Program-made: the position numbers and the translations under genes | Part shown: positions 16,082-25,149 of the stretch, piece by piece | Layout of the letters: every line of letters starts with the position of its first letter | How positions within the stretch are numbered: position 1 is the first letter of the stretch | Notes under the pieces: generated by a model | What the model was told of the DNA's origin: nothing | What the model saw: the letters and a program-made list of their open reading frames with translations, nothing else | Databases searched by the model: none | NCBI GenBank assembly: GCA_900548355.1 | Contig: URKR01000010.1 | Location: 9,143 to 73,142, forward strand | Length of the DNA: 64,000 nt | Source: an uncultured Oscillospiraceae bacterium | Lineage (GTDB): Bacteria; Bacillota; Clostridia; Oscillospirales; Ruminococcaceae | Reading direction: 5' to 3'

Positions 16082-17206
16082 TCAGCGGCCGCTGTGCACA
16101 AGCTGCAGCAGCCGCGCGGTAATTGTATCCAGGCTATCCGGCTGGCCCAGGCTGCGGGCACAGCGGCCCATCTCGGCCAGGCGCTGCGGCTGGGCCAGCA
16201 GGCCTTTGACTGTATCGATCAGCTTTTCACCGGTCAGATCCTTTTCCTCTATGACGACGGCGGCGCCGGCTTTTTCAAGTTCCAGTGCGTTGTAATACTG
16301 ATGGTTTTCAGCCACGTTCGGGCTCGGGATCAGGATGGAAGCCCGACCCATGACCTCAAGTTCCGCCAGTGTCAGCGCGCCCGACCGCGCAATAACAAGA
16401 TCCGCCGCGGCAAGCAATTCCGGCATATTGTCAATGTATTCCTTCACGACAAGGCTTTCACCCGGCGCAAAGTGATGTTCGCGCGCAAGATCTTGAAACA
16501 GCTGCACGCCGCGGCTGCCGGTGGCGTGCAGGTGCAGTACGTTCTGGCGGGTCTGCTGTTCCCAGCCGCAGAGCGCGCCGACCACCTCGTTGATGCGGCG
16601 GGCGCCCAGGCTGCCGCCAAAGCTCAGGATCACGGTACGGTCCTTTGCGCCAATCTTGGCGCGGGCCGCCGCACGGTCCTGGGTGAGCAGCTCAGGGCGA
16701 ACCGGGTTGCCAACGACAACCGTCTTGTCCGGCGCGCCAAGCTTTTCAACGGCGTCGGCGCTGGCTGCCAGCACCACATCGACATCCTTTGCCAGGAGTT
16801 TGTTGGTCACACCCGGGAAAGCGTTTTGTTCATGGATTGCCGTATGAATCCCCTTTTTTGCGGCCGCGCGGACAATCGGCCCGCTGACATAGCCGCCGCA
16901 GCCTATGACAAGATCTGGCTGCACTTCGCGCAGAATGGCCGCCGTGCGCGGGCCGGACAGCGCCAGATGCCACAGCGCCAGGACATTGCGGCGGATATTT
17001 TCTGCCGTGAGTTTGCGCTGGAACCCGTTGATTTCAATGTGATGGAACGGGTAGCCTGCCTTGGTCACAAGGCCGTACTCCATCCCTTCGCGCCGGCCGG
17101 CAAAGTGGATCTCAGCCGCAGGGTCGGCCTTTTTCAGTGCCCCGGCAATCGCCAGGGCCGGGTTGATATGGCCGGCTGTACCGCCGGCGGCAATCAATAC
17201 GCGCAT
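16082..17206 (-). CDS. murG: MurG, lipid II-forming GlcNAc transferase
   Basis: 374-aa membrane-associated glycosyltransferase that adds GlcNAc to lipid I. It begins with the glycine-rich acceptor loop RVLIAAGGTAGHINPALAI. GCGGYVSGPIV, HEQNAFPGVTNKLLA and SFGGSLGARRINE follow, then the UDP-GlcNAc region with SGALTLAELEVMGRASILIP and NHQYYNA. The frame is open for 54 more codons upstream, but that stretch overlaps ftsW and is not MurG-like; ATG 17206 has AAAGGGG upstream. It lies 37 bp after ftsW. Confidence 0.97.
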   Translation of the reverse strand: MRVLIAAGGTAGHINPALAIAGALKKADPAAEIHFAGRREGMEYGLVTKAGYPFHHIEINGFQRKLTAENIRRNVLALWHLALSGPRTAAILREVQPDLVIGCGGYVSGPIVRAAAKKGIHTAIHEQNAFPGVTNKLLAKDVDVVLAASADAVEKLGAPDKTVVVGNPVRPELLTQDRAAARAKIGAKDRTVILSFGGSLGARRINEVVGALCGWEQQTRQNVLHLHATGSRGVQLFQDLAREHHFAPGESLVVKEYIDNMPELLAAADLVIARSGALTLAELEVMGRASILIPSPNVAENHQYYNALELEKAGAAVVIEEKDLTGEKLIDTVKGLLAQPQRLAEMGRCARSLGQPDSLDTITARLLQLVHSGR

Positions 17207-17243
17207 AGGTTGCGCCCCTTTCTTTCTCTGTTTAACGCGGGAT

Positions 17244-18518
17244 TCACACGGTGTGCTCACGCCGGCGGTATACGCGGCGGCCGGTCTCGCCCTGGCCGCT
17301 GTGCAGCCGGGCATAAAGCTGCTGCTGGTTTTGTTTGCGCTGGGCTGCGATCCGTGCATTGCCGGCACGGGAGATGCTCAGCAGCACCCCCATTTCACAG
17401 AGCAACAGCAGCAAACTGGTACCGCCGGAGGAAAAGAACGGCAAACTGATGCCGGTGTTCGGCAAAGTGGCGGTCACCACCCCGATGTGGCAGAAAACCT
17501 GCCAGGCCACCTGGGCCGTGATGCCGATGCCGATCATGGTGCCGAAATAATCGGGCGCACGCAGCGCAATGAAGATGCCCTGCAGAATCAGTGCCGCAAA
17601 CAGCAGCACGCAGAGCAGCGCGCCCAAAAAGCCGAGTTCCTCACAAACGATGGAAAAGATGAAATCGTTGGTAGCTTCAGGCAGCCACAGATGCTTTTGC
17701 AGGCTGTTGCCGATACCCCGGCCGGTCAGCCCGCCCGAGGCGATGGAGTAGAGGCTCTGGGTTGTCTGCCAGCCAAGGTCAACATCGCTTTCAGCAAAGA
17801 GCCCCCAAGCCCCCAGACGTTCGTTGGCAACATCGTTGCCCTCCGCCGTCAGCATAAAATACAAACCGCCCAGGCCCGTGGCGGCGGCCAGCGGCATCCA
17901 GCGCAGACCGCACCCGCCGCACAGCAGCATGGTACCGGCGATCGCACAGATCAGCAAAATGGCCGAGTTGTGCGGCTCCATACGCAGCAGCACCAGAATT
18001 GGCACAACCGGCAGCAGCGGCAAAAGCAGGCCATACCACAGCGATTTGCGCTGCTGGTAATGCTTGTCACTAAACAGGGCGATGCCCAAAACCACCGCGA
18101 ACTTCGCAATTTCCGAAGGCTGCAGCGAGGTGCCGAACAGGTACACCCAGCGGTGGCAGTTGTTTTGCGGTTCGCTGTACAGCGCCAGCACCAGCAGTGC
18201 AAGCAGCAGGATGTACAGGTGCCAAAAGACATGGCGCAGCGCATGGTAGTTGATGTTCGAGATCAAAAACATCGCGGCGATGCCGATCAGCGCAACGATT
18301 GCCTGCGGCGCAATGTAGTAGTAAATATCGTCAAACCGGTAATAGGCGGTAACATAGCTGGCTGAAAACAGCATAATCAGCCCGTAGACAAGCACGAGCA
18401 GCAGCGTGCCGACAAATCCCCAGGAGACGGGGCCGCGTTCCTCCTTGCGGAAGCTGATGTCGCGCAGAAAGCGGAACAGGTTGCCAAAAGCGAGGTCTAA
18501 AAATTGGGCTGCCAGCAA
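17244..18518 (-). CDS. ftsW: FtsW/SpoVE-type SEDS glycan polymerase
   Basis: About 424-aa multi-spanning SEDS protein, peptidoglycan polymerase working with the class B PBP encoded upstream. It has roughly ten hydrophobic segments. SEDS motifs include QPSEIAKFAVVLGIALF, the SGGLTGRGIGNS loop, EATNDFIFSIVCEELGFLG and NTGISLPFFSSGGTSLLLLL near the C-terminus. The TTG at 18518 is favoured because GGAGGGG lies 8 bases upstream; a GTG at 18554 would add 12 residues. Position between mraY and murG supports FtsW; by sequence alone SpoVE or RodA is possible. Confidence 0.92.
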   Translation of the reverse strand: MLAAQFLDLAFGNLFRFLRDISFRKEERGPVSWGFVGTLLLVLVYGLIMLFSASYVTAYYRFDDIYYYIAPQAIVALIGIAAMFLISNINYHALRHVFWHLYILLLALLVLALYSEPQNNCHRWVYLFGTSLQPSEIAKFAVVLGIALFSDKHYQQRKSLWYGLLLPLLPVVPILVLLRMEPHNSAILLICAIAGTMLLCGGCGLRWMPLAAATGLGGLYFMLTAEGNDVANERLGAWGLFAESDVDLGWQTTQSLYSIASGGLTGRGIGNSLQKHLWLPEATNDFIFSIVCEELGFLGALLCVLLFAALILQGIFIALRAPDYFGTMIGIGITAQVAWQVFCHIGVVTATLPNTGISLPFFSSGGTSLLLLLCEMGVLLSISRAGNARIAAQRKQNQQQLYARLHSGQGETGRRVYRRREHTV

Positions 18519-18576
18519 GGCGGGCTCCCCTCCTTTCTGGGCTGTGCGCTGCACGCGCCCCAGCCGGAAATAACAA

Positions 18577-19590
18577 TCAGGCGTAATAGATGTACAAGAG
18601 CCCCAACGCCACGCCGATCAGCGCAATCAGGCTGAAAAAGGCATCGATGCGGGCTTCCTTCCAGCCGCGCATCTCAAAGGCGTGGTGAATCGGGGTCATG
18701 CGGAAGATTCGCTTGCCATGGGTGGCTTTGAAATAAAGGCGCTGGATGACAACGGTCATGGCATCCCAGATATAGACGATGCCGAAGAAAAGCACAAGTT
18801 CCGGCCAGCCCATCACAAAAGCCAGCGCCGTGACCATGCCGCCCAGAAACATGCTGCCGGTATCCCCCATGAATACCTTGGCCGGATAAAAGTTCCAGAC
18901 AAGGAACCCTGCGCAGGCCGCCGCCGTGGCGGTGGAGAGCACCGCCACCTGGTAATGGCCGAGCATGCTGGCCGCCAGCAGGTAGCCGAGCATCGAGACA
19001 AAGGTCACACAGGAGCAAAGCCCGTCAAGGCCATCGGTCAGGTTAACCGCATTGACAAGAAAGATGATGCCAAAGAAAGCGATCGGGTAATAGGCCAGCC
19101 CCAGGTTGACCGCACCGAAAAACGGCAGCATGATTGTGGTGCTGCAAAGCCCCAGGCTGTACAGCCCGGCCATAAAGCAGCCGGTAACCAAAAACTGCAA
19201 AATCAGTTTTTGCCAGGCATAAAGCCCAAGGTTGCGGTGGCGCACCACCTTGGCAAAATCATCCAAAAAGCCGATAAAGCCGGAGCCAAAGGCCAGGAAC
19301 AGCACCAGCAGCCCGCTTTGGGTCTGCTGCGGGGTGAGCAAACCGGGCGAATAACGCTGCAGGCCCGCGTACACCAGCCCGGCCGACAGCAGGATCCCCA
19401 AGATAAAGCAGAACCCGCCCATGGTAGGGGTTCCCTGCTTTTTGCTGTGCCAGGTGGGGCCGGATTCCCGAATAGTCTGACCAAAGTGCAGCCGGTGCAG
19501 CGCCGGAATCAAAAAAAAGCCGGATAAAGCAGTGATGCAGAAAGCAGCAACAGCGGCCGCCACCAGCATCCAGGACACAATCATCCCCAT
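18577..19590 (-). CDS. mraY: MraY, phospho-MurNAc-pentapeptide translocase
   Basis: 337-aa integral membrane enzyme that makes lipid I from UDP-MurNAc-pentapeptide and undecaprenyl phosphate. About ten membrane helices are evident. Signature blocks are IRESGPTWHSKKQGTPTMGG, the Asp pair in GFLDDFAKV, NAVNLTDGLDGL and the C-terminal HHAFEMRGWKEARI (His loop). Length is usual. It starts 17 bp after the murF stop. Confidence 0.97.
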   Translation of the reverse strand: MGMIVSWMLVAAAVAAFCITALSGFFLIPALHRLHFGQTIRESGPTWHSKKQGTPTMGGFCFILGILLSAGLVYAGLQRYSPGLLTPQQTQSGLLVLFLAFGSGFIGFLDDFAKVVRHRNLGLYAWQKLILQFLVTGCFMAGLYSLGLCSTTIMLPFFGAVNLGLAYYPIAFFGIIFLVNAVNLTDGLDGLCSCVTFVSMLGYLLAASMLGHYQVAVLSTATAAACAGFLVWNFYPAKVFMGDTGSMFLGGMVTALAFVMGWPELVLFFGIVYIWDAMTVVIQRLYFKATHGKRIFRMTPIHHAFEMRGWKEARIDAFFSLIALIGVALGLLYIYYA

Positions 19591-19607
19591 GGTATTCCCC
19601 CAAACAA

Positions 19608-20993
19608 TCAGGTTGTGGTCGGCTGTGCAGGCAGCGCGTCATACAGTTGTTGAAGGATTTCCTCAAACTGCATGGCATGGCTGGCTTTGGCCAGCAGCAC
19701 ATCGCCCGGGCGCAGGTTAGACCTTAGATATTCTACTACTTCCTGCGGATTTTGGCAATAGAGCACGGTTGCGCCGGCCGCACGGGCGGCATCGGCCAGC
19801 GCGGCGCTGCGCGGCCCGGTGGCAACAACCAGGTCGGCCACGCCGGCGGCCAGGGCGCCGGTTTCGCGGTGGGCCTGCTCACTGGCTGCGCCCAGTTCCA
19901 GCATATCGCCAAGCAGCGCAATCCGCCGCCCGCCGGGGCCGGGGGTGCGGCGGGCCAGCACATCCAGCGCCGCGCGCATGCTGTCCGGGCTGGCGTTGTA
20001 GCAATCTTCCAGGAAGGTGACGCCGCCGTGGGTTACCAGGTTCTGCCGCATACCGGTCGTCTGGTAACGGGCCAGCGCGGCGGACGCGCGGGCCGGATCA
20101 AGCCCCAGGCGGGTCGCGGCGGCGTAGGCAGCCAGCGCGTCATAGACGGTGTGGCGGCCGACGGTGGGAATATGGACTGAAAATTCGCCGTATTCAGAGT
20201 CCCGGATCGTAAAATCGGTGCCGGCGTCCTGCGTTTCGCGGATGTTGACGGCCCGCACATCGGCGGTTTCAGCCTCAATACCGAACCAGACCGGGCGCAG
20301 CCGGGCCGGCAGCGCCGCGCCGGGCAGCAGATCATCGTCTGCGTTGAGGACGAGCGGCGCGCCATCGGGCAGGCCCTGGCAGATCTCCAGCTTTGCTTTC
20401 AGTATATTCTCACGGCTGCCAAGGCTTTCCAGGTGGGAGACCCCGATCATTGTGATGATGCCGGCCGAGGGGCGCGCCGTGCGGGAAAGGCGGGCAATCT
20501 CGCCCAGCGCGCTCATCCCCATTTCAACGACGGCGTATTCGGTCGCATCGTCCAGCCGGAAGAGGGTATTCGGCAGGCCGATCTCATTGTTCTGGTTCCC
20601 CTCTGTTTTAAGGGTGTTGCCAAAAGCCGAAAGGACGGCGTAGCAGAATTCCTTCGTCGTCGTTTTGCCCACACTGCCGGTCACCCCGATCATCAGCGGG
20701 CTGAACAGCGTGCGGTAGTTGGAAGCCATGCGGATCATGGCGCGGTGGCTGGAAGGGGTAACGACAAGGTGGTCTTCGGGCACGCCGTCAACGGGATGGT
20801 TGGCGATGATATATTCCGCGCCGGCCTGATACGCCGCCGCGGCAAAGTCATGCCCATCCACCCGCGCGCCCGGGAAGCAGACAAAGACGCAGCCGGGTGT
20901 GACGCGGCGGCTGTCTGTCACAACGGCGGTGATGGGGACCGGGCGGGCCAGGGTCAGCCCGGCAAGCAGTTCATTGGCATGGATGGGTTTCAT
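19608..20993 (-). CDS. murF: MurF, UDP-MurNAc-tripeptide D-Ala-D-Ala ligase
   Basis: 461-aa Mur ligase adding D-Ala-D-Ala to the UDP-MurNAc-tripeptide. The N-terminal substrate domain contains VTDSRRVTPGCVFVCFPGAR. The central P-loop is GVTGSVGKTTTKEF, followed by NQNNEIGLPNTLFRL typical of MurF and the C-terminal FLEDCYNASPDSM. The start overlaps the PBP stop by four bases. murE, murD and murC, its usual partners, are not in this cluster. Confidence 0.96.
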   Translation of the reverse strand: MKPIHANELLAGLTLARPVPITAVVTDSRRVTPGCVFVCFPGARVDGHDFAAAAYQAGAEYIIANHPVDGVPEDHLVVTPSSHRAMIRMASNYRTLFSPLMIGVTGSVGKTTTKEFCYAVLSAFGNTLKTEGNQNNEIGLPNTLFRLDDATEYAVVEMGMSALGEIARLSRTARPSAGIITMIGVSHLESLGSRENILKAKLEICQGLPDGAPLVLNADDDLLPGAALPARLRPVWFGIEAETADVRAVNIRETQDAGTDFTIRDSEYGEFSVHIPTVGRHTVYDALAAYAAATRLGLDPARASAALARYQTTGMRQNLVTHGGVTFLEDCYNASPDSMRAALDVLARRTPGPGGRRIALLGDMLELGAASEQAHRETGALAAGVADLVVATGPRSAALADAARAAGATVLYCQNPQEVVEYLRSNLRPGDVLLAKASHAMQFEEILQQLYDALPAQPTTT

Positions 20994-23473
20994 GCAGTTC
21001 CCTCCTCCTGGGTGGTTTCTTCAGAGGCGGCGGATGCGGCGTCGGACGAAACCGCATCTGACGCAGAGCCGGACGAAGCGTCATCCCCGGTATCGCTTTC
21101 GGCCGCTCCCATCGTCAGGGTAACGACGGTGCCGTACTCCACGCTCTGGCCGGCGGCGATGTCCTGGGCCGTGACCCGGCCGTTCTCGTCGCCGCTGAAA
21201 TCGACGTTGAGGTTGGCGGCGCGCAGCATCTGCTGTGCAAATTCGGCCGTGCGGCCCGAAACATCGGGCACGGTGGTCATGGTGCCGGTGGTGGCTTCGG
21301 TGTACAGGTAGATGGTTGAACCGGCTGGCACGTTGGTGCCGCCGTACGGGTATTGGTACAGGATTGTGTTGCCGCTTCCGATGATCTGGTGTGCGAGACC
21401 CACCTTATTCAGATTCATCTGGGCGGTAGACCAGCGGTTGTCGATGCAGTTCTGCACAAGTACCGTGTCCGGCGCGACGTAGTCGGGGTCGGTCGGCACG
21501 CCGAGGTAGGGCGCAATCTCGCTGATGATGTTGCCGACCATCGGGGCGACAATCTCGGAGGCATAGTCGCGATCCCAGCGCGGGTCGTCGAGCACCGCAA
21601 AGACGAGATACTCGGGGTCGTCAATCGGCAGGACGGCCGCAAAGCTGATCTGCTTGTGGTAGTCGCCATCGGCGCGCTCCGTCCGGTCAAGCTGTTCGCC
21701 CGTGCCGGATTTGCCGCCGATGCTGTAGCCGGCCACATAGACGTTGCGGCAGGTGTAGCCGGCCTGCCCGTTGCCGACGTTATTCTCCATAAAGGCGCGC
21801 ATCTGCTCGCTGACTTCCTCCGAGATGACCTGCCGGCGGATGGTGGTCTGGGTCTGGCTCGTAATGTTGCCGGCATCGTCGGTGACATGGTCAACAACAT
21901 AAGGGGTGACGAGGTAGCCGCCGTTGACCACGGCCGAGACGGCGGTCGCCATCTGGATGGCGGTAAGCTTCTGGGTCTGTCCGAAGGAGGAAGAATACAG
22001 GTCGGAAAGAAAAAGCTCCATATCCGCCTGATCCTTCGAAAGGCCGGCGGATTCGGCCGGCAGGTCGATGCCGGTTTGCTCAGCCAGGCCAAAAGCCTGG
22101 AAATAGTCGTAGAAAAATTCCGGGGTCATCTGCTCGGCCAGCTGGATAAAGTAGAGGTTGCAGCTCTTTTCAAGCGCACCGGCCATATCCAGCGTACCGT
22201 GGGTTCGCCCTTCGGCGCAGCGGTAGGGGATCTCCCACTCGGTATCCGGGAAGACGGTCAGCAAGCCGTTGCAGGTATAAGTCTGGCTGGCGTCCACAAT
22301 GCCGGAATCAAGCGCCGCAGCCGCCGTGATCAGCTTAAAGACCGAGCCGGGATAGTACAGTTCGGTCACCGCCTTGTTGCGCCACTGCGCTTCGCGGAAG
22401 TAGCCCTGCAGGGTGGTGTACTCCTCGTCCGACAGGGTTCCGTCCTCAACGATCGAGGCAACGTTATCCTCGCCCAGGCGGGATTGCAGCAGGTCGATTT
22501 CCTCGGCCGTCAGGGTGGAATCTTCCAGCACGGCGACAAGGTCGGGGTCCTCGATCGTGTAGGGGTTGTTCGGGTCAAACTGTTCGAGCGTCGCCATCGA
22601 GAGCACCGCGCCCGAGTTAACATCCATAACGATGACGGTGCCGCGGTTCATGACGTCGTACTCGTCCATTGCCTGGCGCAGATACTTTTCGACGATCGTC
22701 TGCACGTTGGTATCGATGGTCAGGTGCAGGTTGCCGCCGTTGATCGGGTCGTAGGATTCGGCGCTGTCGTTATCGACCTCATAGCCCCAGGCATTCTGGG
22801 TACTGATCACCCGGCCCGGCGTCCCGGCAAGCGTTTCCTCATACGAGCGCTCAAGGCCGTAGATGCCCTCGCCGTCGGCGTTGGTGAAGCCGAGCACCGA
22901 GGACAGAAACGACCCGAACGGATAGCTGCGGGTGGCGCTTTCCTCGGTATAGATTTCGAGTACGGTCTCCCACTCTTCCTCGGGGTCGCCCTCGTTCAGG
23001 GCGCGCTTGGTGTTGGCGTATTCGAGCACGGCGTCCTTGGTGGGCAGGTCAACGCCGCGGGCAATCACCTTGTATTTGCTTTCGCGGTCGCTGAGCTGGG
23101 TTCGGATCGTTTCGGCGTCGCCGCCGACGAGCTCAGCCAATTTCTCGGCCGCCTCGTCAATAAAATCCTCGTTGCAGGCCGAAGGGTCTGCGATGATGTT
23201 CCAGACCGTGGTGCTTCGGGCCAGCACGGCGCCGGTGGCGTCATAGATGGTGCCGCGGGTGGCCGGGATCTGCTGGTCGGAAAGCTGCTGCTCGGCCGCG
23301 CCGACGCGGTAGTTTTCGGGGTCACGCAGCTGCAGCGCATAGAGCTGGTAGATCAAAAGCCCCAGGCAGAAGATCAGAAAAAACGCAAGCACAAACAACG
23401 TGCGTACCCGCATGGCGTTGTTAATGGGGTGGCGCTCATCACGCGGGGGGCGAGGAGATTGGTTTTGGTTCAT
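20990..23473 (-). CDS. Class B penicillin-binding protein with PASTA domains (FtsI/SpoVD-like)
   Basis: 827-aa septal transpeptidase. A short cytoplasmic tail and one membrane helix (about 24-44) precede the PBP dimerisation domain (RGTIYDATGAVLA). The transpeptidase domain carries the catalytic S377-x-x-K380 (YYPGSVFKL), S437-C-N439 and K588-S-G-T591. The C-terminus has two PASTA repeats (about 670-735 and 742-800; VPDVSGRTAEFAQQML is the clear one) and an Asp/Ser/Ala-rich tail. The SEDS partner is ftsW. SpoVD and FtsI are hard to separate from sequence; the dcw position fits either. Confidence 0.94.
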   Translation of the reverse strand: MNQNQSPRPPRDERHPINNAMRVRTLFVLAFFLIFCLGLLIYQLYALQLRDPENYRVGAAEQQLSDQQIPATRGTIYDATGAVLARSTTVWNIIADPSACNEDFIDEAAEKLAELVGGDAETIRTQLSDRESKYKVIARGVDLPTKDAVLEYANTKRALNEGDPEEEWETVLEIYTEESATRSYPFGSFLSSVLGFTNADGEGIYGLERSYEETLAGTPGRVISTQNAWGYEVDNDSAESYDPINGGNLHLTIDTNVQTIVEKYLRQAMDEYDVMNRGTVIVMDVNSGAVLSMATLEQFDPNNPYTIEDPDLVAVLEDSTLTAEEIDLLQSRLGEDNVASIVEDGTLSDEEYTTLQGYFREAQWRNKAVTELYYPGSVFKLITAAAALDSGIVDASQTYTCNGLLTVFPDTEWEIPYRCAEGRTHGTLDMAGALEKSCNLYFIQLAEQMTPEFFYDYFQAFGLAEQTGIDLPAESAGLSKDQADMELFLSDLYSSSFGQTQKLTAIQMATAVSAVVNGGYLVTPYVVDHVTDDAGNITSQTQTTIRRQVISEEVSEQMRAFMENNVGNGQAGYTCRNVYVAGYSIGGKSGTGEQLDRTERADGDYHKQISFAAVLPIDDPEYLVFAVLDDPRWDRDYASEIVAPMVGNIISEIAPYLGVPTDPDYVAPDTVLVQNCIDNRWSTAQMNLNKVGLAHQIIGSGNTILYQYPYGGTNVPAGSTIYLYTEATTGTMTTVPDVSGRTAEFAQQMLRAANLNVDFSGDENGRVTAQDIAAGQSVEYGTVVTLTMGAAESDTGDDASSGSASDAVSSDAASAASEETTQEEGTA

Positions 23474-23512
23474 GCAAATGCCTCAGCAAATAACTGCAAA
23501 CAGAATGGCTTG

Positions 23513-23547
23513 GAAAAATAAAAGCGTGCACCGAGATGCACGCTTTT
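23513..23547 (-). terminator. Attenuator-like hairpin between ftsL and the PBP gene
   Basis: Perfect 11-bp stem (23537-23547 with 23520-23530), 6-nt loop, followed on the minus strand by A then five T. It looks like an intrinsic terminator but lies inside the dcw cluster, so it probably allows partial readthrough. Confidence 0.55.
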
Positions 23548-23615
23548 GGCAAGGGTGCGGTGCGGCCAAACGCCCCGACGCCGTGAAGTTGCCTTGGCCG
23601 GGGCAAAAACACAGG

Positions 23616-24092
23616 TCAGGGCTTCAGGCTGCTGAGCAGGTCCAGCGCAGCGGTGCGCACATCCTCGACCAGCTTCGCGGCGCCGTCTTCCACCGTTTCA
23701 ATCACGCTCTGGTCTTCCAGGCGGACATAGGTAATCTGGCTGGGGTCAGCCTTGACAAGCCCCAGGCGGGTTTCGGCGACCGTTTCCAGGTTGGACATAT
23801 TGGCGATCTTGTCCATCTGGGAAGAAAGATAATCGTAGGTGGTTTGGGCTGTGGCAAGGTCGTTGCGGGTGGCGTCAATCTCGCCCGAAAGCTCGGTCAG
23901 GCGCGCCTGGCTCGCCACAATTGCGGTGACCAGCGCCAGCATCAGCGCAACCAGCAGAACCATGCCGGCCTGCTGCATGATGGTCTTGGCGCGGCCCAAG
24001 GTATACCGCCCGCCGCGCACCACCCGCAGCCGCGGGGCGCCCGGGCGGGGCTGCGCTGTGTGACGGGTTGGTTCAAAAGCTGCCGAAGTCAT
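23616..24092 (-). CDS. ftsL: FtsL-like division protein
   Basis: 158-aa bitopic protein in the position of ftsL. A basic Pro/Arg-rich cytoplasmic N-terminus (1-40) is followed by one membrane helix (about 43-62, MVLLVALMLALVTAIVASQA). An extracytoplasmic coiled-coil (about 65-105) comes next, ending in the typical IANMSNLETVAETRLGLVKA where FtsL/DivIC proteins carry their conserved turn. ATG 24092 is preferred, with AAGGGGGT upstream; the longer frame overlaps rsmH. It starts 16 bp after the rsmH stop. Sequence conservation in this family is low, so position and topology carry the call. Confidence 0.8.
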   Translation of the reverse strand: MTSAAFEPTRHTAQPRPGAPRLRVVRGGRYTLGRAKTIMQQAGMVLLVALMLALVTAIVASQARLTELSGEIDATRNDLATAQTTYDYLSSQMDKIANMSNLETVAETRLGLVKADPSQITYVRLEDQSVIETVEDGAAKLVEDVRTAALDLLSSLKP

Positions 24093-24108
24093 GGGCAACA
24101 CCCCCTTT

Positions 24109-25074
24109 TCAAGGTTCGGCCTGGTTGGTAGAAGCCACGGCATGATATGCCGCGTTTTTTTCCAGTACCCGCAGCTTGGCCGAACGGCTGCGGCGGTTGG
24201 CCGCCTGCTCAGCGGCGTCCGCCTCAATGGGGCGGCGGGTGACGAGCAGCGCCCGGGGCACCCCGCCGCAGGTGCAAACCGGCTGTTCCGGCGGGCAGAT
24301 GCAGCGCTGGGCCCAGCGTCGGAATTTGTTTTTGACCAGCCGGTCTTCGAGGCTGTGGAAGGTAATCACGCACAGCCGACCGCCCGGGGCCAACCGGTCA
24401 AACAGCGCTTCCAGCCCTTCGTTGAGGGCGTCAAGTTCGCCGTTGACCGCAATGCGCACAGCCTGGAAGGTGCGGCGGGCCGGGTTTTTGTGTTTGCGGC
24501 GCTCAGCCGGCGGAACCGCTGCGGCGACAAGCTCGGCCAGCTGCATCGTGGTTTCAATCGGGGCTTCGGCCCTGGCGCGGACAATCTTGCCGGCAATCTG
24601 CCAGGCGTAGGGTTCCTCGCCATATTCGCGCAGGATCCGGGCAAGTTCTTCACGCGGGAGGGTGTTGACGAGGTCGGCCGCGGTAGGGCCCTGCTGGCTC
24701 ATTCGCATGTCCAGCGGGGCGTCTGCATGGTAGGAAAACCCACGGCCGGCCTCGTCAAGCTGGTGGCTGGAGACGCCCAGATCCAACAGGGCGCCGTTGA
24801 TGGCGGGGATGCCCAGCGCATCCAGCACGGAAGCAGCTTCGCGAAAATTGGCCTGCACCACGCGGGCAGGTAGGCCCTTGAGCCTTTCGGTGGCGGTTGC
24901 CACCGCATCCGGGTCCTGATCGAGTGCGATCAGCTGCCCGGTGGTGAGGCGTTTCGCGATCTCGCGGGAATGCCCCGCCCCGCCGGCCGTGCCATCCAGA
25001 TAGATGCCGGCAGGGTCGATGGCCAGCCCATCGAGACAGGGCTGCAACAGTACCGGAATGTGGCTGAATTCCAT
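24109..25074 (-). CDS. rsmH: RsmH (MraW), 16S rRNA m4C1402 methyltransferase
   Basis: 321-aa SAM-dependent methyltransferase for N4-methylation of C1402 in 16S rRNA. The N-terminus has HIPVLLQPCLDGLAI and the SAM loop YLDGTAGGAGHSREIA. DLGVSSHQLDEAGRGFSY and the C-terminal RRPIEADAAEQAANRRSRSA are family signatures. Length is usual. It is the second gene of the dcw cluster, 75 bp after mraZ. Confidence 0.97.
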   Translation of the reverse strand: MEFSHIPVLLQPCLDGLAIDPAGIYLDGTAGGAGHSREIAKRLTTGQLIALDQDPDAVATATERLKGLPARVVQANFREAASVLDALGIPAINGALLDLGVSSHQLDEAGRGFSYHADAPLDMRMSQQGPTAADLVNTLPREELARILREYGEEPYAWQIAGKIVRARAEAPIETTMQLAELVAAAVPPAERRKHKNPARRTFQAVRIAVNGELDALNEGLEALFDRLAPGGRLCVITFHSLEDRLVKNKFRRWAQRCICPPEQPVCTCGGVPRALLVTRRPIEADAAEQAANRRSRSAKLRVLEKNAAYHAVASTNQAEP

Positions 25075-25149
25075 AGTTCCCCCAAATGCGTGCGATCACT
25101 GGGGCGTATCCGAAAAATCCCCAGCACTTCGGATTCTTCCGAGTACCCC

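Noticed and set aside
15734-18365. Plus-strand frames opposite murG and ftsW
   Set aside because: Low-complexity or Gln/His-rich shadows; murG and ftsW are certain.
21353-23521. Plus-strand open frame of 722 codons opposite the PBP gene
   Set aside because: Shadow of a clearly identified class B PBP; no ribosome site or motif.
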